Shown here one piece after another: positions 44,833-56,228 of a stretch of DNA of 64,000 bases (position 1 is its first letter; every line of letters begins with the position of its first letter). The position numbers and the translations under genes were made by a program. Origin of the DNA: Pycnopodia helianthoides (Eukaryota; Echinodermata; Asteroidea; Forcipulatida; Asteriidae); the NCBI GenBank assembly GCA_032158295.1, contig CM063249.1:18044416-18108415 (forward strand). The letters run 5' to 3'. The notes under the pieces were generated by a model that was not told the origin of the DNA, ran no database searches, and was given only the letters and a program-made list of their open reading frames with translations.

Positions 44833-45056
44833 CTTTATACTTCGCTCGGCCCCATGGCCTATCCAGGACCGCTGGGATGGGCTAATCAGCTTGCACAGAT
44901 TCTTGTTCAGAAAATACGTCATGGCGTCAGTGCTTGCAGTGTGAGTGTGATGCCATGTTTGGACTGAGCATTAACAAATGAGCGTGCTTGATACGTTTGC
45001 CCATCCCAGCGCCTTGGTTTTAAGGCAGGCGCTGGGGTACGAGCGAAACTTTATAC
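44833..45056. mobile_element. Probable MITE with inverted ends
   Basis: TTTATACTTCGCTCG and CGAGCGAAACTTTATA are inverted (with small gaps). Further in, CGCTGGGATGGGC (44870) and GCCCATCCCAGCG (44999) are perfect 13-bp arms. A hairpin CCAGCGCCTT(n)AAGGCAGGCGCTGG follows at 45005-45035. Confidence 0.55.
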
Positions 45057-45074
45057 ATTTCGAAAACTAAACTA

Positions 45075-45290
45075 AAAGTTTAATTATTTGGTTTCACCCT
45101 TTCACGGTGGTGAAAGCACTGTATACTCGGTACTTCCCGGAGTTCTGTGAAATAAAAATCCACAGGCATAATACTGGGGTATGATTTGAACCCACCCCCT
45201 TTGCCATTCTAGAGCAGATGTCTTACCAACTAGACCACCGAGATTGCCCGGTAGCTAGAGGCAGTTCGAATCCTATGTTTTAGCAGGGGT
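45075..45290 (-). mobile_element. tRNA-derived SINE, family D
   Basis: On the minus strand, CTCGGTGGTCTAGTTGGTAA (A-box) and GGGTGGGTTCAAATCATACC (B-box) form a tRNA-like head about 70 nt long. It is followed by a body with GTGGATTTTTATTTCACAGA and CCGAGTATACAGTGCTTTCA. Only one copy was found here. Confidence 0.6.
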
Positions 45291-45319
45291 ACTGCAGCAA
45301 ATGGGTACCCCGGTGCAAA

Positions 45320-45440
45320 ACAAACAAATTCTGATTGCCAGAATAAGGTAACCGGCCAAAACACCTTATCACATTTACTATGACTGGTATCCAGCTCATT
45401 GTGGCTTTTACTGCTGAAAATTGTTAAGCAATTATTTGCC
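45320..45440 (+). repeat. Divergent GGGCCC-family fragment
   Basis: CCAGAATAAGGTAACCGGCC, TATGACTGGTATCCAGCTCA and GAAAATTGTTAAGCAAT match the family interior; both ends are lost. Confidence 0.55.
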
Positions 45441-45905
45441 TAAAGCATGGGCACTGGTACGATTGAAAATATAATTGTTCATGGATTCACTACACATAAC
45501 GTTCACAGATAACTTCCATAAGTTGCTGTGAAGTTGCTGAAAATGCTAATAAATGCCCATTTGTTTTACCAACCAGAAATCATTCTTCTGCACAGGAACA
45601 TCTCAAATTCTTTGTAAATAAAATTATTTTTTTATTGTACACAAAAAGTAACTCTGCTTTTGCTATTTTCTTGAAAGTTGTCCATGAACCAAAAGTATTT
45701 CTGTGTTGGTCCCTGTGTGGGTCATTCATGTACATGTGTCTTTTTTTCTCAGTAAATGATAACAAATTGATACATTCGGAGACACATAATGACCCATCTT
45801 TACACCCCTGTTTGAGTTTTTGGACAACCACTCCCAACCAACCCATGAACCATCCACCCACTGTAATAATGCATTGTTCTTTTTTACCCTCCGTTTCTTC
45901 TGAAG

Positions 45906-46154
45906 AATTTATCGACATGGTCAAAGACCCTATTTCAAGTAGCGACTACAAGAAGGACGAGGACCCCAAAATATACATTTCCAAGAAGACGGGTCGAGGC
46001 CCTCTGACAAACGACTGGATTACAATGGACGACGACGGCCGCCTGGTACCCATCGGTGGTTGCACGAACATAATGTGTGCTTACAAGCTGTGCCGAGTGG
46101 AATTTAGATACTGGGGAATGCAAAGTAGAATAGAAAAATTCATTCACGATGTAG
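45906..46154 (+). CDS. PITPNM: PITPNM coding exon 4: GRGPL segment and membrane-docking loop
   Basis: Encodes the end of codon 139 through residue 221 plus one base of codon 222. It includes EDPKIYISKKTGRGPLTNDW and MCAYKLCRVEFRYWGMQ. The Tyr207-Trp208 pair lies where PITP-alpha has its Trp203-Trp204 membrane-insertion loop, and Tyr-Trp is normal for the RdgB class. FIHDV ends the exon. About 13 residues between DW and IMCAYK (DDDGRLVPIGGC region) are specific to this protein or its lineage. The acceptor is TTTCTTCTGAAG at 45905 and the donor GTAG|GTAAGTT at 46155. The open frame extends upstream to 45635, but family similarity begins only at the acceptor. Length is 249 nt, phase 1 at both ends. 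Confidence 0.94.
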
Positions 46155-46270
46155 GTAAGTTCGTGGGGTTTCTTTTTTCGGGTTTGAGATGGTGATGTAA
46201 TAGTATGCTAGTCTGTCATGTCACTCTTGATTTTGTTTAAGACAGGTATGCAGAGCGCTATGTTTGACAC

Positions 46271-46640
46271 GTGGCGTGCCGTGGCCGAGCGGTCTAGTTC
46301 ACCAGACCCAAGCTCTGGTGCTGTCGGCAGCAGAGTGTGGGTTCGAATCCTGGGCATGACATTTGCGCCCTTGAGCAAGACACTTAACCACAATTGCTTC
46401 GTGAAAAGTTGGGAAGGGTACTGCCAGCAAGGCTCCTAGTGGATGATACCATGCCTACATCCTTACGGACTGTGAAAGGGGGTGTAACCCTGTTTCAGCC
46501 CGGGAGTAGGTGGCAACGTGCCGCTGGTGACAGTTAATTTGGGTCGACAGCCCAAATCAGTTAAGTGTAGCTCTCACCTTGAAGTGGCTGTCCGGCCTTG
46601 TGAGTTGGGCAATATCTCAGTAAAAAATATAAAAACTAAT
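46271..46640 (+). mobile_element. tRNA-derived SINE, family B, near full length
   Basis: The head GTGCCGTGGCCGAGCGGTCT and GTGTGGGTTCGAATCCTGGG is family A-like. The body TGTGAAAGGGGGTGTAACCC, TTTCAGCCCGGGAGTAGGTG and CACCTTGAAGTGGCTGTCCG matches 13141-13480 inverted. Confidence 0.8.
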
Positions 46641-46644
46641 AAAA

Positions 46645-46925
46645 ACAAATGAAACCCATTTTATATAGCACCTTGTAAGGGTTTTTAAGTTGATGCAGAG
46701 GAATCTGCAGCCAACCCCATGCCAAAAACACTGGGCGAACCCCTTCTCTTAACAATAAATGTACTAGGTTCTTTAACATGCATTACTCTACGAATGGCTT
46801 TACGTCCCATCCAAAGGATAAAGCAATTATGGAAAAATTGTCTTGCTCTAGGACACAAGTGCCATAAACAGGACCTGAACCCACACTCTGACAACAGGAA
46901 CACCAGCACTAGACCACTCGGCCTG
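46645..46925 (-). mobile_element. SINE family A, diverged
   Basis: TATAGCACCTTGTAAGGGTT, GGGCGAACCCCTTCTCTTAA, ATGCATTACTCTACGAATGG and CATCCAAAGGATAAAGCAAT on the minus strand, reaching the head region (AACCCACACTCTGACAACAG). Confidence 0.75.
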
Positions 46926-46998
46926 GAGACTTCCATATCCCTTGCATTCCATTGATCCCTTATTTCAAGTCAACTTTCCACTCAAGTGAATCTGAAAT

Positions 46999-47056
46999 AA
47001 AGGGACATTGCCTTCGGATTGGGCGCTTTGGGCTATAAAAATCGTTTATTATGAAA
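46999..47056 (-). repeat. Family e repeat, inverted
   Basis: GGATTGGGCGCTTTGGGCTA and its flanks are the reverse complement of 10900-10945. It lies 3 bp upstream of the SINE at 47060, with a direct-orientation partner at 47452. Confidence 0.65.
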
Positions 47057-47059
47057 TGA

Positions 47060-47315
47060 CGTGTCGTGGCCGAGCGGTTAAGAGCACCGAACTCAAACTC
47101 TGGTGTTTCTGATCAGAAGAGTGTGGGTTCGAGTCCCGGTCTTGACACTTGTATCCTTATTGCAAGACATTTCACCATTTTTGCTTCTTCCTTCGAATGG
47201 GACGTAAAGCCGTAGGTCCCGTGGGTTGTTATAAAAACTATCAATGCACGTAAAAGACCCCAGTACACACTTATCGCTAAGAGGAGGGGTTCACCCCAGT
47301 GTGTCTGATAGTGCG
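47060..47315 (+). mobile_element. tRNA-derived SINE, family A, 3'-truncated
   Basis: GTGTCGTGGCCGAGCGGTTA and GTGTGGGTTCGAGTCCCGGT give a well-preserved tRNA-like head. The body continues to GGGGTTCACCCCAGTGTGTC and then breaks off. Confidence 0.85.
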
Positions 47316-47338
47316 TATATCTTCAGTCATTTGTGAAC

Positions 47339-47398
47339 TAACACAGTCCGCCATTTTGTAGAACTAAATTTTGACTCCACAAAATTGCGGACTGTGTT
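47339..47398. repeat. Short foldback (20-bp arms)
   Basis: AACACAGTCCGCCATTTTGT and ACAAAATTGCGGACTGTGTT are inverted with one mismatch and a 20-nt spacer. Confidence 0.75.
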
Positions 47399-47451
47399 TG
47401 TTTACAAAGTAGAAGGAAAACCACACACTTTTGAGGAATACTTGTGTTGAT

Positions 47452-47541
47452 CATTATATTTTACTTTTAAAACATCTTTCCAACCATATTCATTTCATAA
47501 CAAACGCTTCTTATAGCCCAAAGCGCCCAATCCCCTTAAGC
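47452..47541 (+). repeat. Family e repeat
   Basis: CATTTCATAACAAACGCTTC and TATAGCCCAAAGCGCCCAAT match 10851-10948. Confidence 0.7.
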
Positions 47542-48080
47542 ACAGTGGTATCTGGACAGAAATTGTACAAGCTATTTGAGTTTGAAGGATATGAGGTTTT
47601 ATACACGAGGCATGTTTGAGGGATTGCAAGTAAAGGCCAGTCAGTCCTCTATTCAGATGCATGTTAAAATAAGCTGTCCTCAATAAATCTGCTTGATTAA
47701 CACACAGCTCAGTATGAGTGCTCTGCAAATAGGCCAATCCGTTCACACTTTTCTATCAACGACACATTTTCACCAGCAGCATTGTCTGTATTCACTGTGT
47801 ATAACCTGCTGTCATTTTTGTCCACTCCACCTACAAGTATTAAATGACAGAGCTGCCGACTCTCCCCGATTCTGCAGAAAGTTCCCTGAAAATCTGTCAA
47901 TGTTCGGATCTGTCAATCTGTCAATCTGTCAAATTTGAAAAAATCTCTGATTATGGAAATTATTTCCCCATTATGTTGGATGTAATTCTAAGTATATTCC
48001 TGATTGTGTACAAAATCTTCCTGATTGCAAGATGCAATTGTTGGCAGCTCTGCTACGATGCAGTTGATACTGCCAGTCAT
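47542..48080. other. No recognised feature in intron 4
   Basis: Contains a short ATCTGTCA repeat at 47907-47932. Otherwise unique. Confidence 0.4.
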
Positions 48081-48083
48081 GTA

Positions 48084-48230
48084 TAGACCCCTTGCAAATA
48101 TGACATCACAGTCTCAAACAGTGCCCTCACTGAGGTCAAATGAAGACCTTTCATTAACTGAGAGCTGTGCACGGCACGTGTTACAATTGTTTGACCTCAG
48201 CAATGGTGGCCAATTGAAGGGGTCTATTGT
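48084..48230. mobile_element. Possible small MITE
   Basis: ATAGACCCCTTGCAA and TTGAAGGGGTCTAT form about 14-bp inverted ends around 145 bp. Only one copy was seen. Confidence 0.35.
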
Positions 48231-48254
48231 TTTTGTGGCTTTTGATGGGTCACC

Positions 48255-48905
48255 TTTGCTGGTGACCTGAATGCTCACCACTGTAACCTCGGAATCGATA
48301 TACTGTACACGGGACTTTGAAGTGAATAGTCACCTTTGTGACCTCTCCATATTGTTCATTATGACATTATGTATATTTTAACCTGTGAATATTGATCATG
48401 ACCTATGTACATTGGTCATTATGGTCCCTGAATACTCATTAATTTGACTTCTAATTACTCACCATTATGACCTTTAAATATAGAACATTTTCTCATGAGA
48501 ATACTCACCCATATACATCTAGTCAGTGTTTATTCACCACTGGGATCTCTGAATACTTACAAGTATGACATCTGCACACTTACAATTATGACCTCTGAAT
48601 AATCACCATCATGACCTCTGGATTCTTACCATCGTGACCTCTTAATACTTACCATCATGACCTCTAAATGCTTCCTGCATGACATCTTCACACTCATAAT
48701 TATGACCTCTGAATATTCGTCAAAGTGACCTCTGAGTATTCACCATAATGACCTCTAAATACTTACCATAATGACTTCTAAATACTCACCATAATGACCT
48801 CTGAATACTTACCTCCATGACCTCTGAATGCTTCATAAATGACATCTTCTCACTCATAATTATGATCTCTGAATACTCACCATAGTGACCTCTGAACCTC
48901 TCTCT
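48255..48905. repeat. 23-bp minisatellite, about 27 degenerate copies, ending at the exon 5 acceptor
   Basis: The unit is ATGACCTCTGAATACTCACC plus ATA. It is most regular between 48720 and 48895 and decays towards the left. The last unit runs directly into the pyrimidine tract of the acceptor (48912). Confidence 0.9.
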
Positions 48906-48912
48906 CCATCAG

Positions 48913-49308
48913 CCTTGAACAAAACTATGCTGCACGCTCACCGCCAGGCATGGTGCTGGCAGGATGAGTGGGTAGACCTGACCATCGACGACATCCGACA
49001 GCTAGAGAAGGAGGCGGCCAAGGAGCTCATGGAGAAAATGGCCGAGGCCCACATGGAGGAGGACCACGACTTTGCGACCAAGAACAACGAGATTCGAGGG
49101 CTGGAGTACCACGACACGCCCAATCTATCGCGTTCGATGGCCTCGACCATGTCCGGGAATCGACTGAGGGAAGCGCAGATGGACTCGGTGTGCAGCGATT
49201 TCATGACAGACGACGTGCCGAGTAGTCTAGAGGAAAGGGAGAATGCTGTGGGGACGATGAATCTGAGCAACCGAAGATTATCCAAGAAACTGTCCATTGA
49301 GAGCCGAG
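48913..49308 (+). CDS. PITPNM: PITPNM coding exon 5: end of PITP domain and linker
   Basis: Encodes the end of codon 222 through residue 353 plus one base of codon 354. It begins with LHAHRQAWCWQDEWVDLTID, the conserved end of the PITP fold, followed by DIRQLEKEAAKEL. Glu253 in this helix is in the region equivalent to PITP-alpha Glu248. From about residue 265 the sequence becomes a low-conservation linker rich in Glu, Ser, Asn and Met, with Ser clusters and RRLSKKLSIESRG near the end that could be phosphorylated (inference). The acceptor CTCTCTCCATCAG (48912) directly follows a 23-bp tandem repeat. The donor is CGAG|GTGAGG at 49309, and a TTAA-flanked MITE starts 30 bp downstream. GC content is visibly higher than in the flanking introns. 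Confidence 0.93.
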
Positions 49309-49337
49309 GTGAGGCTGAATTTGTTTTATTTCTCATT

Positions 49338-49731
49338 TTAAAGGAACATTACAGAATTGGTTTTTGCTAACAAAACAGTTGCTGGCAGTGTAAGCACTTT
49401 ATGTAATCCACAATATACATAAACTGACAAACCTGTAGAAGTTTGAGATCGATTGGCCATCTGGGTCACGAGAAAATAGTGAAAAACAGATTACACATTT
49501 GCATGAAATCATATAGATTCAACAAATGAATAAAACGCTCACTGAGCGATAAACTCCAATCGGAAAATGAGTTTATTCATTTCTCATCAAATATGGCATT
49601 TCAGACAGAAATATTTGAAGGGATGTTTTCTACTATCATCATCATTAGACCGTGTAAGTTTTATGTAAATCTGTGATCAAAAAGTATATTTTACAAGTTT
49701 TTTTCTTACCAATTCTGTAATGTTCCTTTAA
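49338..49731 (+). mobile_element. TTAA-1 MITE just downstream of exon 5
   Basis: 394 bp, TTAA on both sides, ends as at 35495. It begins 30 bp after the exon 5 donor. Confidence 0.92.
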
Positions 49732-50405
49732 TGTTATTAACCTTTTACAGCCTAGGCATTTCTGCTAGCATGGGGCCTCAATCCTCACATATCCTATGTC
49801 ACTCCTCACCTAATTGTTTGTAAATAAGATTGGAATGCCTGACCCTTGTTGTTTGGGCCTACTGACCCCAGTCCTTCTGAATCCTTTGGCAATTGGATAT
49901 GACAGATTTTGGAATAATCTTGTTCAAAGGTTTGTTCTTAAATTAACATTTTGGGATGCAAAATTCCCTTTTGTCTCATTTTTTATTTTAAAGAAGAATG
50001 ATCGCACATTGTGTCCAAACTGGTGTTTGTATTTTTATTTGTGGTGATGCAGCGAGTCAATTTAAATGTAGGGTCGTAGATTGGTAACTTCTCCAAAGCA
50101 TTAATGACCATAAAAAAAACTTACTCGGTGAGAAGCACTGCAGCTGTTGATAGAATGAATTATTTTGAGAAAAGGATTCCTTTCCAACTAATATGTTTTG
50201 GATAATTTCAAACTAAGTTTCTGTTGCTCGGAAGCATGTTATTCCACACATAGTAAGACAGGAAAACTGGGGGGAAAAAAGACAGATGTGTCAAAATGAG
50301 GAAGAAGAAGAAGAATAACCATGTTCCCACACAAGCATGCTACCTGGTCAATCCGGAAGGATTAGATTTTAAAAACAATATCGGACAGGATTTAAGCAGT
50401 TGGCT
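49732..50405. other. No recognised feature in intron 5
   Basis: AT-rich, with GAAGAAGAAGAAGAA at about 50302. At 50100-50200, TTACTCGGTGAGAAGCACTG resembles 56497 and so is a weak TTAA-group relic. Confidence 0.4.
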
Positions 50406-50782
50406 TTAAAGGCACTGGACACTATTGGTAATTACTCAAAATAATTGTAAGCATAAAAACTTACTTGGTAACGAGCAATGGAGAGCTGTTGATAGTATAA
50501 AACATTGTGAAAAACGGCTCCCTCTGAAGTAACGTAGTTTTTGAGAAAGAAGTAAAATATTTGAATTGATTTTCAGACCTCACGCGTGAGGTCTCGAAAT
50601 CAAGCATCTGAAAGCACACAACTTCGTGTGACAAGGGTGTTTTTTCTTCCATTATTATCTTGCAACTTCGATGACCAATTGAGTTCAAATTTTCACAGGT
50701 TTGTTATTTTGTGCATATGTTGAGATAAACCAAGTGGGAAGACTGGTCTTTGACAATTACCAATAGTGTCCAGTGTCTTTAA
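50406..50782 (-). mobile_element. TTAA-2 MITE, inverted copy
   Basis: TTAA on both sides. GGCACTGGACACTATTGGTA and ACCAATAGTGTCCAGTGTCT ends, with a GAGACCTCACGCGTGAGGTC-type palindrome at about 50575-50597. Confidence 0.88.
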
Positions 50783-52045
50783 ATGAGTTGGCGGAGAAAT
50801 GTCGGCAGGGGATATATTCCACCATTACGTTTACTCATAAATGATGCAATTAAATGAACTATTTCTTTGATTTTTTGTGTCCTACATCTGTTGCGTCCAT
50901 TAAAGCTTGGACGCATTCACAGATGTTTGACAAATTATTTGAATGCTTTTGAAGTGGTAAAATGACAATGAGTTTGCATGTCAACTTTTTTTTTCTCTCT
51001 CCTCCTATCCCCTGAAAATGAGCATATGGTGAAGATATCAGCCGGTGTATGCTTTTCCACAAAGCCGTATAATTATCAATCGGAGTTAAGTTAACCAAGG
51101 AGTGTGGGTCCGGTCCCGGAGATTAGCATCGCTTGACTTTTCCTAATTATATAACAAGATCAATTAAACCTCATCAGCAGCCTGTGACAATTGCAGTGTG
51201 CACTTTTCAGCGTGTCAGTCATCAGGTTTTTACGAAACCCAGCCTACCGCCATCCCCCTAGATTACGCCGGGGATGATCGGGCGGGGAAATTCCTGGAAT
51301 CCGTGCCGGCCTAACACGACAGCGCGTTGATGGAACAGGTTTATAGTAAGACCCGAGGGGTTTGACGGTTTTGAGCTGTACATCTACAGTGAAACTTTGT
51401 CGCCCCCTTAAAGGTCCGCGGGCTTTGGAGAAGAACAAATCTGTGATTTTTTTATTTTTGTATTTTATTTGTTTTTGTCTGAAAGATGTTTCTCACTTTT
51501 CTTGAATCAACCATTCCGAGAAGAGTTTATGTCTGTGAGAAATTGCCCCCTCACTTCTGAAATTGAAATCAACCAAACATTGATGAGATACTTAAACTGT
51601 TAAAAAAACGTAATAATAATTTATTAAATCTGCTTTTTTGAAAACAAGGAGACTGGAATTAATGTTCCTTGAAGAAAAACCGACCTTTAATTCCAGGTCA
51701 ACCGGAAGTTGGGCCAAACTTCTAAAATCGTACATTAAAATTTGATCATTTTTAGTTTCCCAAGTGTGAACAACATCAGCAGCGTTCTCACTTAAAAGTG
51801 GTGCGGTCCGCTAGCCCAAAAATGCTAGTTGAAATGCCTGATGAGGACATGTGCAAATTCTCTCTCCGAGTGGTCCGGCTGGCTTGTTCAGTGTTGACAA
51901 ACATCCCTATTTAATGTGAATTACGGACTTGGTGAAAAAACCTGGTGGACTCGTAAAAAATGACCAGCTAACTGGGTCCTGCTGGTCACTGAAAGAGTTC
52001 AGGGAAAACCCATTATAGTGTAGGGGATTAGCTGCTTCTTTCCTC
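50783..52045. other. Mostly unique sequence in intron 5
   Basis: 51040-51430 has higher GC and no repeat match here. No coding frame recognised. Confidence 0.4.
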
Positions 52046-52357
52046 TTAAAGACACTGGACACCTTTGGTAATTGTCAAAGACAAGTCTTCTCACTTGGTG
52101 TATCTCAACATATGCACAAACTAACAAATCGGTGAAAATTTGAACTCAATTGGTCGTCGAAGTTGCGAGATAATAATGGAAGAAAAAACACCCTTGTCAC
52201 ACGAAGTTGTGTGCTTTCGGATGCTTTATTTCGAGACCTCACGCGTGAGGTCTCGAAATGTTTTATACTATCAACAGCTCTCCATTACTCGTTACCAAGT
52301 AAGTTTTTATGCTAACCATTATTTTGAGTAATTACCAATAGTGTCCAGTGCCTTTTA
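52046..52357 (+). mobile_element. TTAA-2 MITE with internal deletion
   Basis: Left TTAA and AGACACTGGACACC; right end ACCAATAGTGTCCAGTGCCT followed by a mutated TTTA. About 60 bp of the interior is missing after the GAGACCTCACGCGTGAGGTC palindrome, compared with 19967. Confidence 0.85.
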
Positions 52358-52944
52358 TAGAAATAAATAATAATATTGCCATAGGAGAAGTGGAAAACAC
52401 AGACAAGGTTTTGTGTTTGTCCACTCCATTTCCTGTTTTTTAATTTTATTTTTTAGCAAATTTAAAGTTGCATGTCTGAGGTATAAGTGCAGTATCTTTA
52501 AACCAAGCCCATTCTCAGCTCATGTTGACACTACTGTTCAGTGTGTCAGCGCATCTGTGGCCTAACGAGCGTGGACAGGTTTTGCCATAATCTGCCTGTT
52601 GGATCTATTGAAGTTCTTTTTGGGTTTTTTTTTGGCGAAAGCCCATTGTAGCTCCGCTAACCTGTACACAAATTGGTGTTCAGGTTTTTTTTTTCCCCCT
52701 TCCCTCCCGTTGATTATTTCATTTAGTTTTCTTTTTTTTGTCGTTGATGGGTTGTTTGCACACTAGATCAATAGATCAGTCTGCCTGCTATTAAAAGAAT
52801 GACAATCAAAGTCTTGTAGGTGGCTATTAAAAGGCGTAGTGCATCGTTGGGTTTGGAAAGAGAACGGCCTTTCAATTCAACACATTTTTTTACCATTTCA
52901 CAAAGCTTATGTTGAGGTAAAATGCAAAATGTCATGTAATACTC
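52358..52944. other. No recognised feature in intron 5
   Basis: T-rich tracts at 52624-52640 and 52685-52740. No gene seen. Confidence 0.4.
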
Positions 52945-53090
52945 CACAAGGGAAACTGACTGGGTAAATTTTGAATAATTTGGGATTGAACAAAGAGGGG
53001 AAATTTGAGCGTACGACCTCGGGATGAACGGCGCCTTACGGCGCTTTACAAACTGAGCCATCTAGCCCTTTGTTCAACCCGAAATTAAAA
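52945..53090 (-). repeat. Asn-like tRNA repeat fragment
   Basis: AAACTGACTGGGTAAATTTT, GGGATTGAACAAAGAGG and ACAAACTGAGCCATCTAGCC are the complement of the 17700-18180 unit. Confidence 0.7.
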
Positions 53091-53204
53091 ATACAGAATG
53101 ATGATGCTCATTTAATCAGGAGACACTAATGGGATATAATAAGAGGGCAGAATTAGAAGTGGAGGCAGGGTCCAGTAACAAGACAAGACAGACAAACGGA
53201 CGTC

Positions 53205-53580
53205 CATCTTTAGTAGAGCGACATTGTGGGCTTTCCCCATGTGTTTTCCATTATCCTTTTTCTGTAATCTTCCTCGTTCAAAACATTTTGGGGGTTAATC
53301 CCACAATGTAAAAAAACACACAAAAAAAAACCCCACACAATTACATTTTCTACCTAAAAATCACCCCAAAATTTCCATCTTGTAAAGAGCATTGAGAAAG
53401 ACAGACATGTCTGGTAGAGCAACATTGTGGGCTTTCCCCATGTGTTTTCTATTGTCTCTTTCCTTTTTCAATTTCCCTGTCAAAAACATTGTGAGAGTTA
53501 ACTCCACAGTGTCCAAACGCCCCACAAGTACAGTTCCTACCTAAAAATCACCCCACACTGCTATCTTGTAAGCACAGAAC
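53205..53580. repeat. ~200-bp direct duplication
   Basis: ACATTGTGGGCTTTCCCCAT occurs at 53220 and 53420, and CTACCTAAAAATCACCCC(A) at 53350 and 53538. The copies differ by scattered changes and indels. Confidence 0.8.
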
Positions 53581-56228
53581 ATTGCACCGCATGAGTGGAT
53601 AGTAAACATGTTCTGGTTACACGTACAACACGTGTACGTGTTTATAACAAAAACAATTAGCAGGTGTAACGGGGGGATCATCTTTTGACAAAAATTTGAT
53701 CGATTTCTAGCGGGGATGTGAAAGTGGATCATGAACGTCTGTCGCTCGGTATGGTGCTGCAGACTCGGCGGGTAGCATCGTGCTCATCAAAAACAATTAA
53801 TTTCACGTCATCATAAAATCTCACTCGCCCGCCCAACAGACAACCGAACCCGGGGAGATTATTCATTGTGATGTGTTGAAGCCCTTCCTCAGTCAGGTAA
53901 CCTCTTTGTGTGATTAAGAGTAAGACAATCATTTTGATTAATTAAACAAAATTACATAGGTTTAAAAGGGACATTGATGGAAACAAAAAATCATGAACAA
54001 AATCTTTGATAGAACAAAAAAATAAAACAAAATTTGTTTTTCATTCAAAGAAGATTATCTTTGTTGGTTCGAAGAAAGTTGGTTTTTTGTTCAAACATAT
54101 GTAAGGCTTAAACACTTACATGATTTAAAAATGGTTGATTTAAATAATTCGCTGGAAATTGTTACCAAGAGTGGGAGGGTTGAAATACTACAACTTTTAA
54201 CGGAGTAAGCTCACGGGTCACACCCTTGTGAGTTAAATCTCTTTGGGGGAAGTGTTGGTTCTGAAAAGAAAGCGGGGTTTGAAAGATATATACATTGCAG
54301 AATCTTGATACTTCCTACTGTGTTCTGCTCGGGGAAAAATAGGAGCTTGTTTCTTTGGGTCTGCGTGTTGTGTCATCGTCTATCCCCAAAACAGCTCCAG
54401 AAATCGCTAGTTGGCCTCGTGTGACCTGCTTAGTTCAACCTTAGAGTTAATTTTTCCCGATAATTGGCCCAGTTATGAAGGAGTTACATGAGCCTGATAC
54501 GAGTAACACTACTGTCAAGGCGCCTACATGTACCTTCATTACTTGTCAAGGATCAAAACGAGAACATGCAGCCAGATAATTGTTCTCCTCCCTATTATTT
54601 CCCTTGAGACAGCCTGAGTCAAAATAGACGTATCCTTGTCGTGACTATGACAAAATACCTGCAACCTGTGTTTTTATTTTTTAGAAACCTTTGTTTCCGT
54701 TTGACATCAGTCTTGTTTTATTTGCAGGAAAGATGGTACCAAAAAACTAAGAATCGGAGAGTGGAATGGGCCTGTTTTAAAAAAAATATTATATTAACCT
54801 GTAATTATCACCTTGTATATCGTCGCTCGGAAGTGAACCTGCCTGTCAAAAATCACAATTTCTTTGCGAATCGTTGTTTATACAAATTATTAATATACTC
54901 ATTACTGTTAACATTTTTAAGCAAGTTTCAGTACCTAATACATAATAGTTTTGTGATTACACTAATTAGTGTAAACAACGTATCGCTAGATTTGCCATTT
55001 TGTATTTCCACGAAGTGACCTATCTCTGTACGCCACTTTACCAATGATATATAGAGTGCTACAGCGCAGTTGAGGCGCGCCTGTGTGACATTTGCATTTT
55101 CATGAAGTGACCTATCTGGAAGCAAAGTATTTTAATGTAGTGACCTATCGTGATCGGTTTCAATATGCGTTGTGTCTGTACACAGCGCACTTCGGGCAAA
55201 ACGTGTTTTTTTTCATTTTCACACACGTCAGTATGTGTTTAGGAATTAATTACTAATTAAAATAGTTGCAGGAATGAAAACGCATCAACAGTTCTGGACG
55301 AATCAAGTAGTCAACAACAACTTCGCAACAGCAGTTTGAAAAAAAAAGGTGCAACTTCAATCGCGATTTTCTCCAAACACGTTTTTTTGTTCCCGGCCGT
55401 GGAGAAGATAGATCACTTTGTGGTACGAGCGACGATATATTCAGACAGCAGGCATGCTATTTTCCTGCTTTAATCTGATTTCTGATGCTGTTGCCCTCAG
55501 AAAAAATCAGTTAAGTTGTTATTAAATGGGCTGAAAAGCATATAAAAAGTCTTTACCACATGTAGGTCAGCCCTTGTACACGATAAAAAATTCTCCTACT
55601 ATTTTTCAAGGTGCCAATGTCGTGGCCTGGGACAGGCAGAGTTCTCTGATTGATGTTCTTTCAAGTGAAGATGTGAGGGAAGATTGCATGCATGACATTT
55701 CCAGCAGAGTTTTTTCTTAGAGGGGGGGGGGAGCAAGGTTTTTAGCCAGGATTTTGTAAAAGGGTGTCAAAATTTGCGGGAAAATTAAAAAAACTGGGTA
55801 TCCAAATTGTTCACTTTTAAAACACAAACTGTTACACATAAATGACAGATAAAACAGTGTGTCCAAATTTAAGACCGGGTGTCCAGACACCCCTCTGGCT
55901 TACACTTTGGGAAGAGGGGGTGGGGGAAAATAAAATAGCACTTTTCAGAAATGATACTGCTTTGCATTGGTTTGTACACAGCGCTCTGCGAGCAAAACTT
56001 GTTTTTTCATTTTCACGTAATGTTTGTGTTCTGGAATTATCTACTGTGAAAGCTGGAACTAAAATGTTATTTTTTAATTTTTTTTTTTTATGTTCTGTGT
56101 TTTGATTCACATCACTGGTTCACTGAGATTTTTTTTTGCGATTGTTGTTGATCCCTTTAAAAAAATGCACAATGCAGAGCTCACCTCTGCACAATGCGCG
56201 TCTACTATTTATACCATTTCAGGAGTCA
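53581..56228. other. Mostly unique sequence in intron 5
   Basis: AGTGACCTATC recurs at 55013, 55103 and 55139. GTACACAGCGC(A/T)CT...GCAAAAC(G/T)TG occurs at 55179 and 55976, indicating two old duplications. No gene recognised; the 125-codon frame at 54641 has no family. Confidence 0.4.

Noticed and set aside
45635..45905. Upstream extension of the exon 4 open frame
   Set aside because: Family similarity starts exactly at the AG at 45905, and the joined codon (G+AA) keeps the frame. The extension is intronic.
54641..55018. 125-codon plus-strand frame in intron 5
   Set aside because: It has biased composition (Phe, Leu, Tyr-rich, AT-driven), no conserved motif and no splice context.
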